Under the pieces are notes generated by a model. The model was not told the origin of the DNA. It did not search any database and worked only from the letters and a program-made list of their open reading frames with translations. A program made the position numbers and the translations under genes. Below, piece after piece: positions 1-9,500 of a stretch of DNA of 64,000 bases. How positions within the stretch are numbered: the stretch's first letter is position 1; each line of letters starts with the position of its first letter. This DNA comes from DATFVA01 sp963771705 (lineage in GTDB: Bacteria; Bacteroidota; Ignavibacteria; Ignavibacteriales; Ignavibacteriaceae). Location of the stretch: assembly GCA_963771705.1 (NCBI GenBank), contig CAVYUP010000013.1:175903-239902 (forward strand), written 5' to 3'.

Positions 1-315
1 GCGCATTATTCCTTTCTTATCCGTTTTAAGATTTTCATCATTAAAAATTTCGAACTTCACTCCTTTTCCCGTCAGCTCATCAATAGTCTTCTCCACATCA
101 GGGACCATAAAATTCAAAACCGTAAAAGTTGCCGGCTGATGATTTGGCTTGGGGTAAACCATTACGCTCTCGCTCCCTATTATATGAAGGTTAAGCAGAC
201 CTTTCATTTCAGGAACTTCGGTTACTTCAAGTCCCAGTTTGTTTGAATAGAAATCTTTTGCTTTTTCCGAATCGTCAACTGAAAAGCTGCTGAATGCTTT
301 GCTGTATTTAACCAT
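1..315 (-). CDS. VOC (glyoxalase/bleomycin-resistance) family protein, C-terminus cut by window edge
   Basis: The reverse strand reads MVKYSKAFSSFSVDDSEKAK followed by a 'DFYSNKLGLEVTE' stretch. This is the typical opening of a single-domain VOC protein: a beta strand, then a helix with F-Y-x-x-K-L-G-L. A second half-module begins at 'ATFTVLNFMVPDVEKTIDEL'. The ATG is at 313-315, and 105 codons are open to the window edge, so the C-terminus is missing. VOC proteins of this size are usually small metal-dependent lyases, dioxygenases or resistance proteins. The substrate cannot be told from this fragment. A promoter-like sequence lies about 160 bp upstream. Confidence 0.8.
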   Translation of the reverse strand, partial: MVKYSKAFSSFSVDDSEKAKDFYSNKLGLEVTEVPEMKGLLNLHIIGSESVMVYPKPNHQPATFTVLNFMVPDVEKTIDELTGKGVKFEIFNDENLKTDKKGIMR

Positions 316-710
316 TATTTTATCCTTTCATCTTTTTAATAAAACCAGCCTTTTACTCATCCATCGAAGTACTTTATTTTATTTCTGCAGATATGATTCA
401 GCGTAAAGAATGATTGGGACTTCAATCCAATATCATCCGGATAATTCTCTGTTTTTTATCTTAGTATCAAGCTCACTGCAAAGGTAAAGTCCATGACTAA
501 AACTTCAAAGGTACAATTACGTCAATTTAAAGGGGGAAATGCGACAAGTTTTAATATAATCCGAAATACAGCTTTTTGACTCTGTACAGTTGTTCTATCT
601 CAAATCAGGTGTAATTTTGGCAGTTTTAGGGTTGATTGCGACACACTCGTTATCTATATTCAATCTTAATTAACCAGCGATTTGTACCATCATAATTTCA
701 TAGATGCCTT
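316..710. other. Intergenic region between divergent VOC and AraC-type genes
   Basis: About 395 bp with no convincing ORF. It holds the minus-strand promoter noted at 479-509. No clear promoter for the rightward AraC-type gene was recognised and no strong hairpin was seen. Confidence 0.6.
479..509 (-). promoter_or_regulatory. Bacteroidota-type sigma-A promoter for the VOC gene
   Basis: On the minus strand the sequence reads TTTG, 19 nt, TACCTTTG. This matches the known Bacteroidota primary-sigma consensus (TTTG-N19-21-TAnnTTTG) exactly. It would give a transcript with an untranslated leader of roughly 150 nt before the ATG at 315. A second TACCTTTG overlaps the upstream box. Confidence 0.5.
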
Positions 711-1691
711 ATGAAACACATATCTATATTAATTCCGCTCGGTCATACCAGTATGGTGAATATCGAAGGGACATACCAGATCTTTTCTGAAGTAAACAGA
801 ATACTCAAAGAAATGGGAAGGCAGCCTATTTTTGAGATACATCTTACAGGAATATCGAAAGAGATCAGGCAGACGACAGGTTTATTCACAGTAAATCCCG
901 ACGTTCTGATTGAAGATGTAGACAAAACAGACTTAATAATTGTACCTGCCCTGTTCGGTGATCAGAGAAAAGCGGTTGAGAGAAACAGAGAGTTTATACC
1001 CTGGATAATTGAACAATACAGGAACGGTGCCGAAATAGCCAGTTTCTGTATCGGATCATTTTTCCTTGCCGCTACAGGACTGCTGGAAGGGAAACGCTGT
1101 ACAACTCACTGGAGGTTTGCTAATGATTTCAGGAAAATGTACCCGGGAGCAAATCTGCTTGATGATAAAATAATGACGGAAGATACAGGTATCTACACAA
1201 GCGGGGGAGCATATTCTTACTTAAATTTGCTGCTGTACCTTATAGAAAAATTTGCGGGACGGGAAGTGGCGGTTTTAATATCAAAATCTTTTATGATAGA
1301 CATAGATCGCGAAAGCCAATCGCCCTTTATTATGTTCAGCGGTCAGAAAGAGCATGAGGATGAACAGATTAAGAGGGCCCAGGAGTTTATTGAGAGTAAT
1401 TATCAGGATAAAATTACAGTCGCGCGGCTGGCATCAATGCTGGCCTTAAGCCGCAGGAACCTGGAACGAAGATTTAAGAAGGCAACCGCTAATACTATAA
1501 TACAGTATATACAGCGGGTAAAAATTGAAGCGGCAAAGATGAGCCTGGAAACCTCGATGGAGAATATCAGCGAGATAATGTATAAAGTGGGCTACACCGA
1601 TACAAAAGCATTCCGGACAACTTTTAAGAAAATAACCGGGTTATCCCCTATTCAATACAGAAATAAATATAACAGGGAGCAGGCCGCATAA
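711..1691 (+). CDS. GlxA-type AraC family transcriptional regulator (DJ-1/PfpI-like domain plus AraC HTH)
   Basis: A 326-residue protein. The N-terminal ~190 residues form a DJ-1/PfpI/GATase1-like fold ('SILIPLGHTSMVNIEGTYQI' start, and a nucleophile-elbow-like 'ASFCIGSFFLA' with Cys near residue 109). Residues ~215-320 are a classical double-HTH AraC domain ('ARLASMLALSRRNLERRFKK', then 'EIMYKVGYTDTKAFRTTFKK'). This architecture is that of GlxA/FtrA-like regulators, where the DJ-1 domain is usually a sensor and not an enzyme. The methyltransferase gene starts 17 bp after the stop, so the two are probably co-transcribed. The target is unknown. Confidence 0.9.
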   Translation: MKHISILIPLGHTSMVNIEGTYQIFSEVNRILKEMGRQPIFEIHLTGISKEIRQTTGLFTVNPDVLIEDVDKTDLIIVPALFGDQRKAVERNREFIPWIIEQYRNGAEIASFCIGSFFLAATGLLEGKRCTTHWRFANDFRKMYPGANLLDDKIMTEDTGIYTSGGAYSYLNLLLYLIEKFAGREVAVLISKSFMIDIDRESQSPFIMFSGQKEHEDEQIKRAQEFIESNYQDKITVARLASMLALSRRNLERRFKKATANTIIQYIQRVKIEAAKMSLETSMENISEIMYKVGYTDTKAFRTTFKKITGLSPIQYRNKYNREQAA

Positions 1692-1708
1692 AAGTTCGGC
1701 TTGAATGA

Positions 1709-2332
1709 ATGGAGACAAAAGAAGCATACAACCTATGGTCGGAACAGTACGACACAAATCTGAATAAAACCCGCGATCTGGAAGCCAGGGCTTTAAGAAA
1801 GACACTTGAGACTTTTAATTTCGATCGCTGCCTCGAGATTGGCTGCGGCACCGGGAAAAATACAGAATGGCTATTGCATAAAGCATCACATATCACCGCC
1901 GTCGACTTTTCAGAAGAGATGATCGCCAGGGCTAAATCCAAAATCAACTTAAACAAAGTCAGGTTTCTTCAGGCTGATATCAGAGATATATGGAACTTTA
2001 CGAATGAACAATATGACCTGGTGAGTTTTAGTCTTGTACTTGAACACATACAGAACCTGGATCATGTATTTAATGAAACTTCCCGGGCTCTATCACCAGG
2101 AGGGTATGTTTATATAGGAGAACTCCATCCCTATAAGCAGTATGCCGGCACAAAAGCAAGGTTCGAAACAGAAGAGGGCCTGCAGATACTGGATTGTTAC
2201 AATCATAATATCTCTGATTTTATCAGGGCAGCTAAAAAGTCGGGACTGGAAATAGGCCACCTTGATGAATTCTTTGACGAGGATGGTACATCCATTCCAA
2301 GGATACTTGTAATGATTTTCAGAAAATCCTGA
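1709..2332 (+). CDS. class I SAM-dependent methyltransferase
   Basis: 207 residues. Motif I is 'CLEIGCGTGKNTEWL' (residues ~42-56), followed by the acidic post-I strand 'ITAVDFSEEMIARAKSKI', motif II 'FLQADIRD', and 'YDLVSFSLVLEHIQNL', which is a standard Methyltransf_11/25 core. It starts 17 bp after the AraC-type regulator and is probably the regulator's operon partner. The substrate cannot be inferred. Related small-molecule methyltransferases act on quinone precursors, toxins or xenobiotics. Confidence 0.88.
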   Translation: METKEAYNLWSEQYDTNLNKTRDLEARALRKTLETFNFDRCLEIGCGTGKNTEWLLHKASHITAVDFSEEMIARAKSKINLNKVRFLQADIRDIWNFTNEQYDLVSFSLVLEHIQNLDHVFNETSRALSPGGYVYIGELHPYKQYAGTKARFETEEGLQILDCYNHNISDFIRAAKKSGLEIGHLDEFFDEDGTSIPRILVMIFRKS

Positions 2333-2387
2333 CCCACATTCCCGGAAGGTTCGCCTTTTACACATATTTACTTATAACCCATTAACT

Positions 2388-2395
2388 TATATTTG
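2388..2395 (+). promoter_or_regulatory. candidate -7 box (TATATTTG) upstream of the ABC-F gene
   Basis: TATATTTG followed by CACC fits the Bacteroidota -7 consensus TAnnTTTG, 30 bp before the ATG at 2425. No good TTTG box was found 19-21 nt upstream, so support is only partial. Confidence 0.3.
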
Positions 2396-2424
2396 CACCT
2401 CATTTATTAAAATCATTTCGATAT

Positions 2425-4326
2425 ATGGCCGATAATATTGCCCCTGTTATTCTAACTGCCCTGGAACTGGAAGTTCATTTCGGTGAGCAGATCATTTTAG
2501 ATAAAGCTTCTCTAAGTGTACATGAAGGAGACAGGATCGGACTGGTAGGAAGAAACGGTGCCGGGAAATCTACTTTTTTGAAAATCATTTCCGGCTTAAT
2601 GCTTCCGGATTCGGGCGGGGTAGCACGGAAGAAGGGTCTGGTAACCGGTTTTCTTTCCCAGGAATTCACACTTGATGAAACTAAGAATGTATATGAGAAT
2701 ATTTTATCCGGCGCAGAAAAAGAGCTCGAACTTTTGCAACAGTATGAGAAAACACCTTTCGATGCCCCCGAAAAACACCAGCTTGAACAGACTATTCTCC
2801 GCCTTGATTCCTGGAACCTTGAAAAGAGGATTACCGTACTTGCCAGGTCTCTCGATGCCCCAGATGTTGACAAGGGAATCGTTAACCTGTCGGGAGGAGA
2901 AAAAAGGCGCACCGCACTCTGCCGTGCTTTAATTTCCAATCCTGATTTACTAATACTTGATGAACCTACAAATCATCTCGACACAACCTCAATTGAATGG
3001 CTTGAGAATTTTCTGGCTGATTATAAAGGAACCTGCATATTCGTTACACACGACAGATATTTCCTTGATAGGATTGCAAACAGGATCGTTGAACTTTCAT
3101 CAGGAACCTTCTACTCCCACCCCGGCAACTATACTGCTTACCTGATCAATAAAACTGAAAGGCAGGCAGTAAAAGAAGTTGAAGAGCGTAAGCGTCAGCA
3201 GTTTCTGAAACGAGAACTTGACTGGGTAAGACGCGGACCGAGGGCAAGAAGAACCAAAGCCAAAAGCAGACTTGATAATTTCAACGAACTTGCTTCCCAG
3301 GCGTCCGTGGAAAAAGAACTCGAAGTAGATATGATCATTCCGCCGGCCGACCGGCTGGGTAAGAAAGTGATTGAAATTAAGAATTTGGCCGTTAAACCAG
3401 GAGGGAAAACTTTATTCGAGGGATTTACTTTTAATTTTGAATCGGGGAAAAATATCGGGATTGTGGGTCCAAATGGCTCAGGAAAAACCACACTATTAAA
3501 AACCATCCTGGGTGAAATTCCGCCCGCAGAAGGCACCATCGAAATTGGTGAAACAACCATATTTAATTATGTAGATCAATCAAGACTACTGTTGAATGAC
3601 GAAGATACCGTCATCAAAGCAATAGGAGAAGGAAGCGAAACGGTTAAATTCGGGAAACAGCAGATAAGCGTATGGACGTACCTTAGAAGATTTCTATTTA
3701 CAGATGACAGAATAAACACAAACGTGGGTAAACTTTCAGGCGGAGAAAAAAGCAGGCTTACGCTGGCAAAAATATTATGCAGCGGCGGTAATTTCCTGAT
3801 GCTGGATGAGCCTACGAACGATCTTGATCTTCCGACACTGAGAATACTTGAAGAAGCGCTGATCTCTTTTGAAGGTGTTGTTGTTGTTGTCAGTCATGAC
3901 CGGTACTTCCTTAATCGTGTCTGCAGCGGCATAATCGCGCTGGAAGGAAATAAGGAAATATATTATAGCGAAGGAGATTATGATTACTACGTTGAGAAGA
4001 AAAAAAAGCGGGAGAAAGAGAAAGAAGATCAGCATTTAAAAGAAAAAGAGGATTCTGCTGCCGCGGCACCCAGGAGAAAATCCAAACCCACAAAATTGAG
4101 TTATAAAGATGCAATAGAACTTGAGCAGATTGAAATGAAGATTATTGATGCTGAATCTGAAGTTGATAAAATTGAAAAGATATTTACCTCTCCCGATTTT
4201 TACCTGAAATATGCGGAGCAGACAAATAAACTTAACGAAAAACTCGAAGCGGCAAAAGAGAAAGTTAAACAGCTTTATGAAAGATGGGATGAACTGGAGA
4301 AGTTAAAGAACAGTTTATCCAAATAA
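2425..4326 (+). CDS. ABC-F family ATP-binding protein, Uup-like
   Basis: 633 residues with two ABC modules and no membrane segment, the ABC-F layout. The first Walker A is 'GRNGAGKST' near residue 42 and the first signature 'LSGGEKRRTALCRAL' near 155. The second Walker A is 'GPNGSGKTT' near 348 and the second signature 'LSGGEKSRLTLAKIL' near 438. The linker between modules carries the basic 'RRGPRARRTKAKSR' element typical of Uup/TupA. Residues ~520-633 are charged and coiled-coil-like, again like the Uup C-terminal domain. ABC-F proteins act on ribosomes (translation, antibiotic protection), and Uup-type members are also linked to precise excision of transposons and to replication. It stands alone on the plus strand. 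Confidence 0.92.
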   Translation: MADNIAPVILTALELEVHFGEQIILDKASLSVHEGDRIGLVGRNGAGKSTFLKIISGLMLPDSGGVARKKGLVTGFLSQEFTLDETKNVYENILSGAEKELELLQQYEKTPFDAPEKHQLEQTILRLDSWNLEKRITVLARSLDAPDVDKGIVNLSGGEKRRTALCRALISNPDLLILDEPTNHLDTTSIEWLENFLADYKGTCIFVTHDRYFLDRIANRIVELSSGTFYSHPGNYTAYLINKTERQAVKEVEERKRQQFLKRELDWVRRGPRARRTKAKSRLDNFNELASQASVEKELEVDMIIPPADRLGKKVIEIKNLAVKPGGKTLFEGFTFNFESGKNIGIVGPNGSGKTTLLKTILGEIPPAEGTIEIGETTIFNYVDQSRLLLNDEDTVIKAIGEGSETVKFGKQQISVWTYLRRFLFTDDRINTNVGKLSGGEKSRLTLAKILCSGGNFLMLDEPTNDLDLPTLRILEEALISFEGVVVVVSHDRYFLNRVCSGIIALEGNKEIYYSEGDYDYYVEKKKKREKEKEDQHLKEKEDSAAAAPRRKSKPTKLSYKDAIELEQIEMKIIDAESEVDKIEKIFTSPDFYLKYAEQTNKLNEKLEAAKEKVKQLYERWDELEKLKNSLSK

Positions 4327-4429
4327 TATTTACAGCCGAATAAGCTGGAAGAAAATTGTGCCTCACCGCAGTGCGATATTAATAGAATTCAATACACCAG
4401 GTTAAAATCAAGCCGCAGAGCGTCGGCAC

Positions 4430-5596
4430 CTATTCCTCCCACTTTTTCTTTTTACTTCCCTTATAGCTGTCGATTTGAAGAAGCACTCCCTCCAGTTTTC
4501 CGTTATCAAGGTGAATTCTTCTGGTTGTCTTAAGTCCAATATGCTTTCTCAACTCCGGATTACCCGTATAAATGAATGCTGAAGTACCGGCACAACTTGT
4601 TTTAAGAAAATCACCGAGTTCTTTATAAAGCGACTGAACTTCCTCTTTATCTCCCAGTCTTATTCCGTAAGGGGGATTAGTAATCAATACCCCGTTCTCA
4701 AAACTCTCCCTTTCCTGAAATTGTCTCTTCTTTAATTCAACCGAACCTGTGTATGGAATATGAGATAAATTTTCCCTTGCCACATCAATCGCATTCTGCG
4801 ATTTATCACTTCCGCTGATAATATTTTTAGGCAGAGGGCGGATCCGTCCGTCATATTCATCTTTTATCTTGTACCATTCATCCTGGTTAAATTCAGGCAG
4901 ATTAAAAAATCCGAATTTCTTACGCAGCTTCTGAGCCGGTATCCTGCAGTAGTGCATCAGGGCTTCGCACAATATTGTACCTGAACCGCACATAGGATCC
5001 CAGAGAGGCTGTTCTCCGTCCCATTTACTGATACGGATTATAGCCGCGGCAAGAGTTTCCTGCATAGGGGCTTCACCTGCCAGGAGTCTGTATCCTCTTT
5101 TATGGAGTGAATCGCCGGAAGTATCCAGACTGATAACTGCCGTGTCTTTATCGATATGAAGGTTAAAGCGGACGTCAGGATTTACAACCTCAACATCAGG
5201 ACGTTTGCCGTATTTATCTCTGAAGTAGTCGGCAATGCCATCCTTCAGACACTGTGAAGCATAAAGAGAATTGGTTATTCTACTTTTAGATACCGAAGCG
5301 CTGATAGCGAAAGTCTTTTTAACCGAGAGAAAATCTTCCCAGTTTATTTTCTTTGCTTTCTGAATTAATATGTTTGTGGTATGACAGGGGAAAGTTACAA
5401 GAGGAGCAAGAACGCGCGACAATAGTCTTGACGTATAATTTATTCTGTAAATTGTAGGAATATCGGCGTTAAAATATACACCTTTATAATCAGGTTTAAT
5501 ATTGGATGCACCGAGCTCCGCCAGTTCTTCTCCGCACAGACTTTCCATTTTGCCTGTTGCCTGTCCGAAGAAACCTTTTTTCAAATAATCGTACAT
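4430..5596 (-). CDS. THUMP-domain class I SAM-dependent RNA methyltransferase (RlmL N-terminal-like/YpsC family)
   Basis: 388 residues. The N-terminal ~160 residues resemble the ferredoxin-like plus THUMP RNA-binding module ('LCGEELAELGASNIKPDYKG', 'SVSKSRITNSLYASQCLKDG'). Then follow 'LLAGEAPMQETLAAAIIRIS' and 'WDPMCGSGTILCEALM', and the catalytic NPPY motif of base N-methyltransferases in 'LITNPPYGIRLG' near residue 308. Family members make m2G in 23S rRNA. E. coli RlmL adds a second methyltransferase domain that is missing here. The C-terminus is Lys-rich. It is encoded convergently with the ABC-F gene. Confidence 0.9.
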   Translation of the reverse strand: MYDYLKKGFFGQATGKMESLCGEELAELGASNIKPDYKGVYFNADIPTIYRINYTSRLLSRVLAPLVTFPCHTTNILIQKAKKINWEDFLSVKKTFAISASVSKSRITNSLYASQCLKDGIADYFRDKYGKRPDVEVVNPDVRFNLHIDKDTAVISLDTSGDSLHKRGYRLLAGEAPMQETLAAAIIRISKWDGEQPLWDPMCGSGTILCEALMHYCRIPAQKLRKKFGFFNLPEFNQDEWYKIKDEYDGRIRPLPKNIISGSDKSQNAIDVARENLSHIPYTGSVELKKRQFQERESFENGVLITNPPYGIRLGDKEEVQSLYKELGDFLKTSCAGTSAFIYTGNPELRKHIGLKTTRRIHLDNGKLEGVLLQIDSYKGSKKKKWEE

Positions 5597-5691
5597 AGAA
5601 GTAATATTTAATCAGTTTTTAACAAAAAATGAACAGCAGTATCCCGCTGGAATAATAATTCTCCTTGAAGTAAGCTTCTGTGAACAGCATA

Positions 5692-6351
5692 TTATTCAGC
5701 GGCTAGTTTCTTAATATCGTTCACTTCAAGGATTTTTTTATCATAACCTTTAAGGACTGTATTTATCATAGCCTGTCCTATCTCCCGCAGGCTGCAGACA
5801 TATTTCGGAAAAAATAATTTCACGAAAGGAATAAGCGGGGCAAACATTTTATACATTGTTAATGTGTCATTCAGCCCTTTTGTAGGAGTAATTAACGCAG
5901 GACGAAACATATAGGCATTATTAAATAAACTAATGATATAATTCTCTGTTCTGCCTTTGACCCTTGCCCACATAAGTTTTCCTTTTTCCGAACTGTCAGT
6001 ACCAGAGCCTGAGACATAACAGAATGTCATTCCGGTATTTATCTCATGGAAAGTATCTGCAAATGACTTCGTAAGATCAGAAGTAATTTTGCGGTACTCG
6101 TCTTCTTTTTTGCCTACCGAAGTAGTGCCGAGGCAGAAGAAGCATGCATTATAACCGGTAAGCTGATCACGGATAGAAGAAAGATCGTAGAAGTTATCGT
6201 GAATAATTTCCTTCAGCTTTGCATGAGTAACATTACAGCTCCTCCTGTTTATCACCAGTACAGATTCCACATCAGGATGATTGAGACATTCATGGAGAAC
6301 ACCCTCACCCACCATTCCTGTTGTTCCGGTTATAACGGGCTTAACTTTCAT
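5692..6351 (-). CDS. NAD(P)-binding Rossmann-fold protein (atypical SDR/epimerase family)
   Basis: 219 residues. 'KPVITGTTGMVGEGVLHECL' is a TGxxGxxG-type dinucleotide-binding loop. 'YNACFFCLGTTSVGKKEDEY' and 'MTFCYVSGSGTDSSEKGKLM' follow the pattern of atypical SDRs related to HTATIP2/YbjT. No catalytic YxxxK is evident, as is usual in this branch. The gene begins 5 bp after the NYN-domain gene ends on the same strand, so they are very likely co-transcribed. Substrate and role are unknown. Confidence 0.82.
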   Translation of the reverse strand: MKVKPVITGTTGMVGEGVLHECLNHPDVESVLVINRRSCNVTHAKLKEIIHDNFYDLSSIRDQLTGYNACFFCLGTTSVGKKEDEYRKITSDLTKSFADTFHEINTGMTFCYVSGSGTDSSEKGKLMWARVKGRTENYIISLFNNAYMFRPALITPTKGLNDTLTMYKMFAPLIPFVKLFFPKYVCSLREIGQAMINTVLKGYDKKILEVNDIKKLAAE

Positions 6352-6356
6352 ATATT

Positions 6357-7094
6357 TTATTTTTTATTTCTTACGTAAATCAATTTAAATCTTCCCTTTT
6401 GGGTCTCTGCTATTTCGAATTTATTAATTGAATTTATCAAAGGGGTCAGTTTCTGGAAACCATAGTTACGAGGATCAAAATTAGGCTGTTTCTTCTGAAG
6501 AAGGTTCCCGACATCACCAAGGAAAGCCCAGCCGTCTTCATCAGCGAGATCTGATATTGTACTCGAAATTAACTTAATCAGGGCAGGATTAACCTTTTCT
6601 ATTTCATTTTTCTTTGCGGTTTTATCCTTTGAAATATCGGTTTCATTCTCATCAGTCCTGTTTTTAAGGATCTCTATATAAATGAACTTATCGCAAGCAA
6701 CTATAAAAGGCTCAGGTGTTTTTCTTTCTCCGATGCCGTAAACTTTCATACCCGCCTCACGGAGTCTTGTTGCCAGCCGTGTAAAATCGCTGTCGCTTGA
6801 AACCAGACAGAAACCATCGACTTTCTCTGAATACAAAATGTCCATTGCATCAATGATCATTGCGGAATCAGTGGCATTTTTTCCGGTAGTATATCCGTAC
6901 TGCTGAATGGGAGTTATAGCATTTTCCAGCAGCAGGTTTTTCCATCTTGTTGGGTTGGGTTTTGTCCAGTCGGCATATATTCTTTTTATTGTAGGACTGC
7001 CGTATTTCGCGATCTCTTCCATCATTTCTTTCACATATGCGGAAGGAATATTATCGCCGTCAATCAGCACAGCCAGCTTCAGATCTGTTTCCAT
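6357..7094 (-). CDS. NYN-domain ribonuclease-like protein with C-terminal OST-HTH/LOTUS domain
   Basis: 245 residues. Residues ~7-135 form a NYN (PIN-like, LabA/DUF88) domain: 'AVLIDGDNIPSAYVKEMM' carries the first acidic cluster, 'GKNATDSAMIIDAMDIL' the second, and 'DGFCLVSSDSDFTRLATRL' the third, so the metal-binding Asp set looks complete. A charged linker leads to residues ~170-240, an OST-HTH/LOTUS-like winged helix ('WAFLGDVGNLLQKKQPNFDP', 'FQKLTPLINSINKFEI') expected to bind RNA. The pairing is widespread in bacteria and is a predicted RNA-processing nuclease with unknown targets. Confidence 0.9.
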   Translation of the reverse strand: METDLKLAVLIDGDNIPSAYVKEMMEEIAKYGSPTIKRIYADWTKPNPTRWKNLLLENAITPIQQYGYTTGKNATDSAMIIDAMDILYSEKVDGFCLVSSDSDFTRLATRLREAGMKVYGIGERKTPEPFIVACDKFIYIEILKNRTDENETDISKDKTAKKNEIEKVNPALIKLISSTISDLADEDGWAFLGDVGNLLQKKQPNFDPRNYGFQKLTPLINSINKFEIAETQKGRFKLIYVRNKK

Positions 7095-7151
7095 TTTTTA
7101 TTCTTTACTTTTTGGGAATTATTTTAAGTGAAAAATAGTAAATAATCCGGC

Positions 7152-8120
7152 TTATTTCATTTTTCCGAGATTTAATCTTTTGATCATTCCCCCTTTAGTA
7201 TCCTTAATATTATTTTTAATTATGAAAGCCGAGGGATCGATTGTGTCTATCTCGCTTTGCAGGCGGGCAATTTCGAGTCGTGTTACAACAGTATAAATAA
7301 TATCTACAGGCTTGAGTTCTCTGCCATCCGGCGAATATCCTTTCTCTCCTTTGTAGATAGTCGTACCATGACCAAGATCCTCTGTGATCATCTTTCTTAT
7401 TCTGTCGCTTTTATCGGATATTATTGTAATTCCGGTATACTCTTCGATACCCTCTATTATAAAATCAACTGTTTTCGCCGCGGCATAGTAAGTAAGGATT
7501 GCATATAAAGCTGTTTCAATGGACAGAACGTACGCACCGACAGAAAAAATTACAATATTAAAAATTAAGATGATGTCGCCGATAGTTAAACCAGTTTTTT
7601 TACTCAGGTAAATTGCAAGCACTTCAGTTCCGTCGAGCACTCCCCCGCCGCGAACCGTTAATCCTATTCCAGCTCCCAGGAAAAATCCGCCGAATGCCGC
7701 AACCAGCAGCTTATCGGAGGTGACGACAGGATAATCGATAAAATAAACCACGAGAGCAAGTCCGACTATTGCAAGGATACTCATTACGGCAAACTGCCGG
7801 CTTATCTGCTTATATCCCAATATGATGAAAGGAAGGTTTATCAATAACAGAAGGATCGAAAGAGGTACGCTGCTAACCTCAGCAACAAGCAGCGAAATAC
7901 CCGTAACTCCCCCATCGATAAATGAATTAGGAAGAAGAAATCCCTTTAGGCCGAATCCCGCCAGCAGGAATCCCGCTGTAATAAGCAGGAATTCTTTAAT
8001 AAACTGAAAGACTCTCTTTTTCATCAAATCTAATTCTCTGATGATATTATCCTCATCCACTTTCCCCTTCTTATCACTTAGAGCAAACCTGGTAAATATA
8101 GTTTGAAATATAGGATTCAT
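7152..8120 (-). CDS. YitT family membrane protein (DUF161 plus DUF2179)
   Basis: 322 residues. After a ~35-residue cytoplasmic head there are about five or six membrane spans. These include the family's 'GFGLKGFLLPNSFIDGGVTG' and 'GAGIGLTVRGGGVLDGTEVL' segments. A soluble C-terminal DUF2179 domain follows ('YTGITIISDKSDRIRKMITE', 'IYTVVTRLEIARLQSEIDTI'). The transported substrate of YitT proteins is not established. The first ATG (8120) is used, but the Met near residue 33 is a possible shorter start. Confidence 0.88.
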   Translation of the reverse strand: MNPIFQTIFTRFALSDKKGKVDEDNIIRELDLMKKRVFQFIKEFLLITAGFLLAGFGLKGFLLPNSFIDGGVTGISLLVAEVSSVPLSILLLLINLPFIILGYKQISRQFAVMSILAIVGLALVVYFIDYPVVTSDKLLVAAFGGFFLGAGIGLTVRGGGVLDGTEVLAIYLSKKTGLTIGDIILIFNIVIFSVGAYVLSIETALYAILTYYAAAKTVDFIIEGIEEYTGITIISDKSDRIRKMITEDLGHGTTIYKGEKGYSPDGRELKPVDIIYTVVTRLEIARLQSEIDTIDPSAFIIKNNIKDTKGGMIKRLNLGKMK

Positions 8121-8243
8121 ATCACAGAACCTTTATCATAGACAAATATTCAAGGAAATTGTCAGGACTCTGCACTGAAGATAAGCCGAAGAGGTTTAAT
8201 TTGCAATCTACTGAAGTTTTCTCCAGAGACCAATCATCTCAAA

Positions 8244-9485
8244 TCATAGTTTAATACGTCCTGCGGATTCTACGGTATGTTTGCGGCCGCATTTGGGACA
8301 GGTGATTACAGGTTTGTTCATCCCGAATCCCGGAGGCATCTTTATCTTCAATCCACATTCACAGGTGATGGATGAATAATCATTAATTGCCATCATTATA
8401 TTCCCCAGCTTCCGCTTTTCTTCAACGGCAGTCTGAGGTTCTGCCTGATCCCCGGCAGCCCTCAATGGGATAACTGCGCCATCTCTTAATCCCGAAGGAG
8501 GGATAATTGCTGCCGATGATCTTTTCAATGCAGAAAAAGATTTTTGATAGTCATCATATCCCGCTCCATACATCATCCCCCGCAGGATACTTATCCTCTC
8601 TGTAATGGGTGGATGCGTGCTGGTAAGATCTGACAACTTCATCCCCTTCTTCTTGAGTGGATTTACAATATACATTGCGGCAGTAACTTTATTAGCTGAA
8701 GGAAGATCGTCGCGGCAGTCGGAAATCTTTTCGAGCGCTGAAGCAAGTCCTTCAGGGTACCGTGTGAGTCTTGCTGCGGATGCATCGGCCAGATATTCTC
8801 TTTTACGTGAAAGAGCGAAGTAAAGAAGTCTTGCCATTATAGGGGCTAGAATTGCAAAGATCACCGCAATGACAAGGATGATAATCTGTGCCTGTCCCCC
8901 TGCATTCTTTGATCTCGATCCGTACCGGCGGCCCGCGCCTGAATAAAACATCCCTTTAACAAATATTTCAGAAATTATCACGATTGTTCCCAGCATAACG
9001 GCTGCGTATGTCATAAACTTTGTATCCCGATTCAATATATGCGACATCTCGTGGCCAATTACTCCCTGAAGTTCATCCCGGTTCAGCTTTGATAATAAGC
9101 CGGCGGTAACGGCAACGGCGCTGTGGGATGGATCTTTCCCTGTGGCAAAGGCATTAAGTGCAGTACTATCAATTATATAAACTTTTGGCATCGCTGGCAG
9201 TCCCGCAGCTAATTTCATCTCCTCTACCACATTAAAGAGCTGTTGGTGAACCGCAGGGGTTACCTCTTTTGCTCCACTGATTGACAACACCAATGAACTG
9301 CCGGATGTAACGCTGATGATGGATAAGACTGTCCATATTATAATGGCTATCGAAAGACCAAATACTCCTCCACCATCCGGATAAAACGTACTCCCGATCA
9401 GATAGCCAAGAAGCATGAGCGTAACAGCCATCCCTATAAAAAGAAAAACTGATTTTCTCTGATTGGATTTAATTAATTCCCACAT
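8244..9485 (-). CDS. M48 family (HtpX-like) membrane metalloprotease with extra C-terminal zinc ribbon
   Basis: 413 residues. Two N-terminal membrane spans precede the zinc protease domain. The HExxH motif is 'GVIGHEMSHILNRDT' (near residue 145), and the third ligand Glu lies in 'LSRKREYLADASAARLTRYP' after two further hydrophobic spans. The C-terminus is longer than in ordinary HtpX and ends in CxC...CPKC ('CECGLKIKMPPGF', 'ITCPKCGRKH'), a probable second zinc site. M48 proteases degrade misfolded membrane proteins. It forms an operon with LemA (15 bp gap) and a zf-TFIIB protein, a recurrent association. Confidence 0.9.
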   Translation of the reverse strand: MWELIKSNQRKSVFLFIGMAVTLMLLGYLIGSTFYPDGGGVFGLSIAIIIWTVLSIISVTSGSSLVLSISGAKEVTPAVHQQLFNVVEEMKLAAGLPAMPKVYIIDSTALNAFATGKDPSHSAVAVTAGLLSKLNRDELQGVIGHEMSHILNRDTKFMTYAAVMLGTIVIISEIFVKGMFYSGAGRRYGSRSKNAGGQAQIIILVIAVIFAILAPIMARLLYFALSRKREYLADASAARLTRYPEGLASALEKISDCRDDLPSANKVTAAMYIVNPLKKKGMKLSDLTSTHPPITERISILRGMMYGAGYDDYQKSFSALKRSSAAIIPPSGLRDGAVIPLRAAGDQAEPQTAVEEKRKLGNIMMAINDYSSITCECGLKIKMPPGFGMNKPVITCPKCGRKHTVESAGRIKL

Positions 9486-9500
9486 CTTATTTACAATACC

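Noticed and set aside
2475..2939. 154-codon minus-strand ORF opposite the ABC-F gene
   Set aside because: Antisense shadow over Walker A and signature coding regions.
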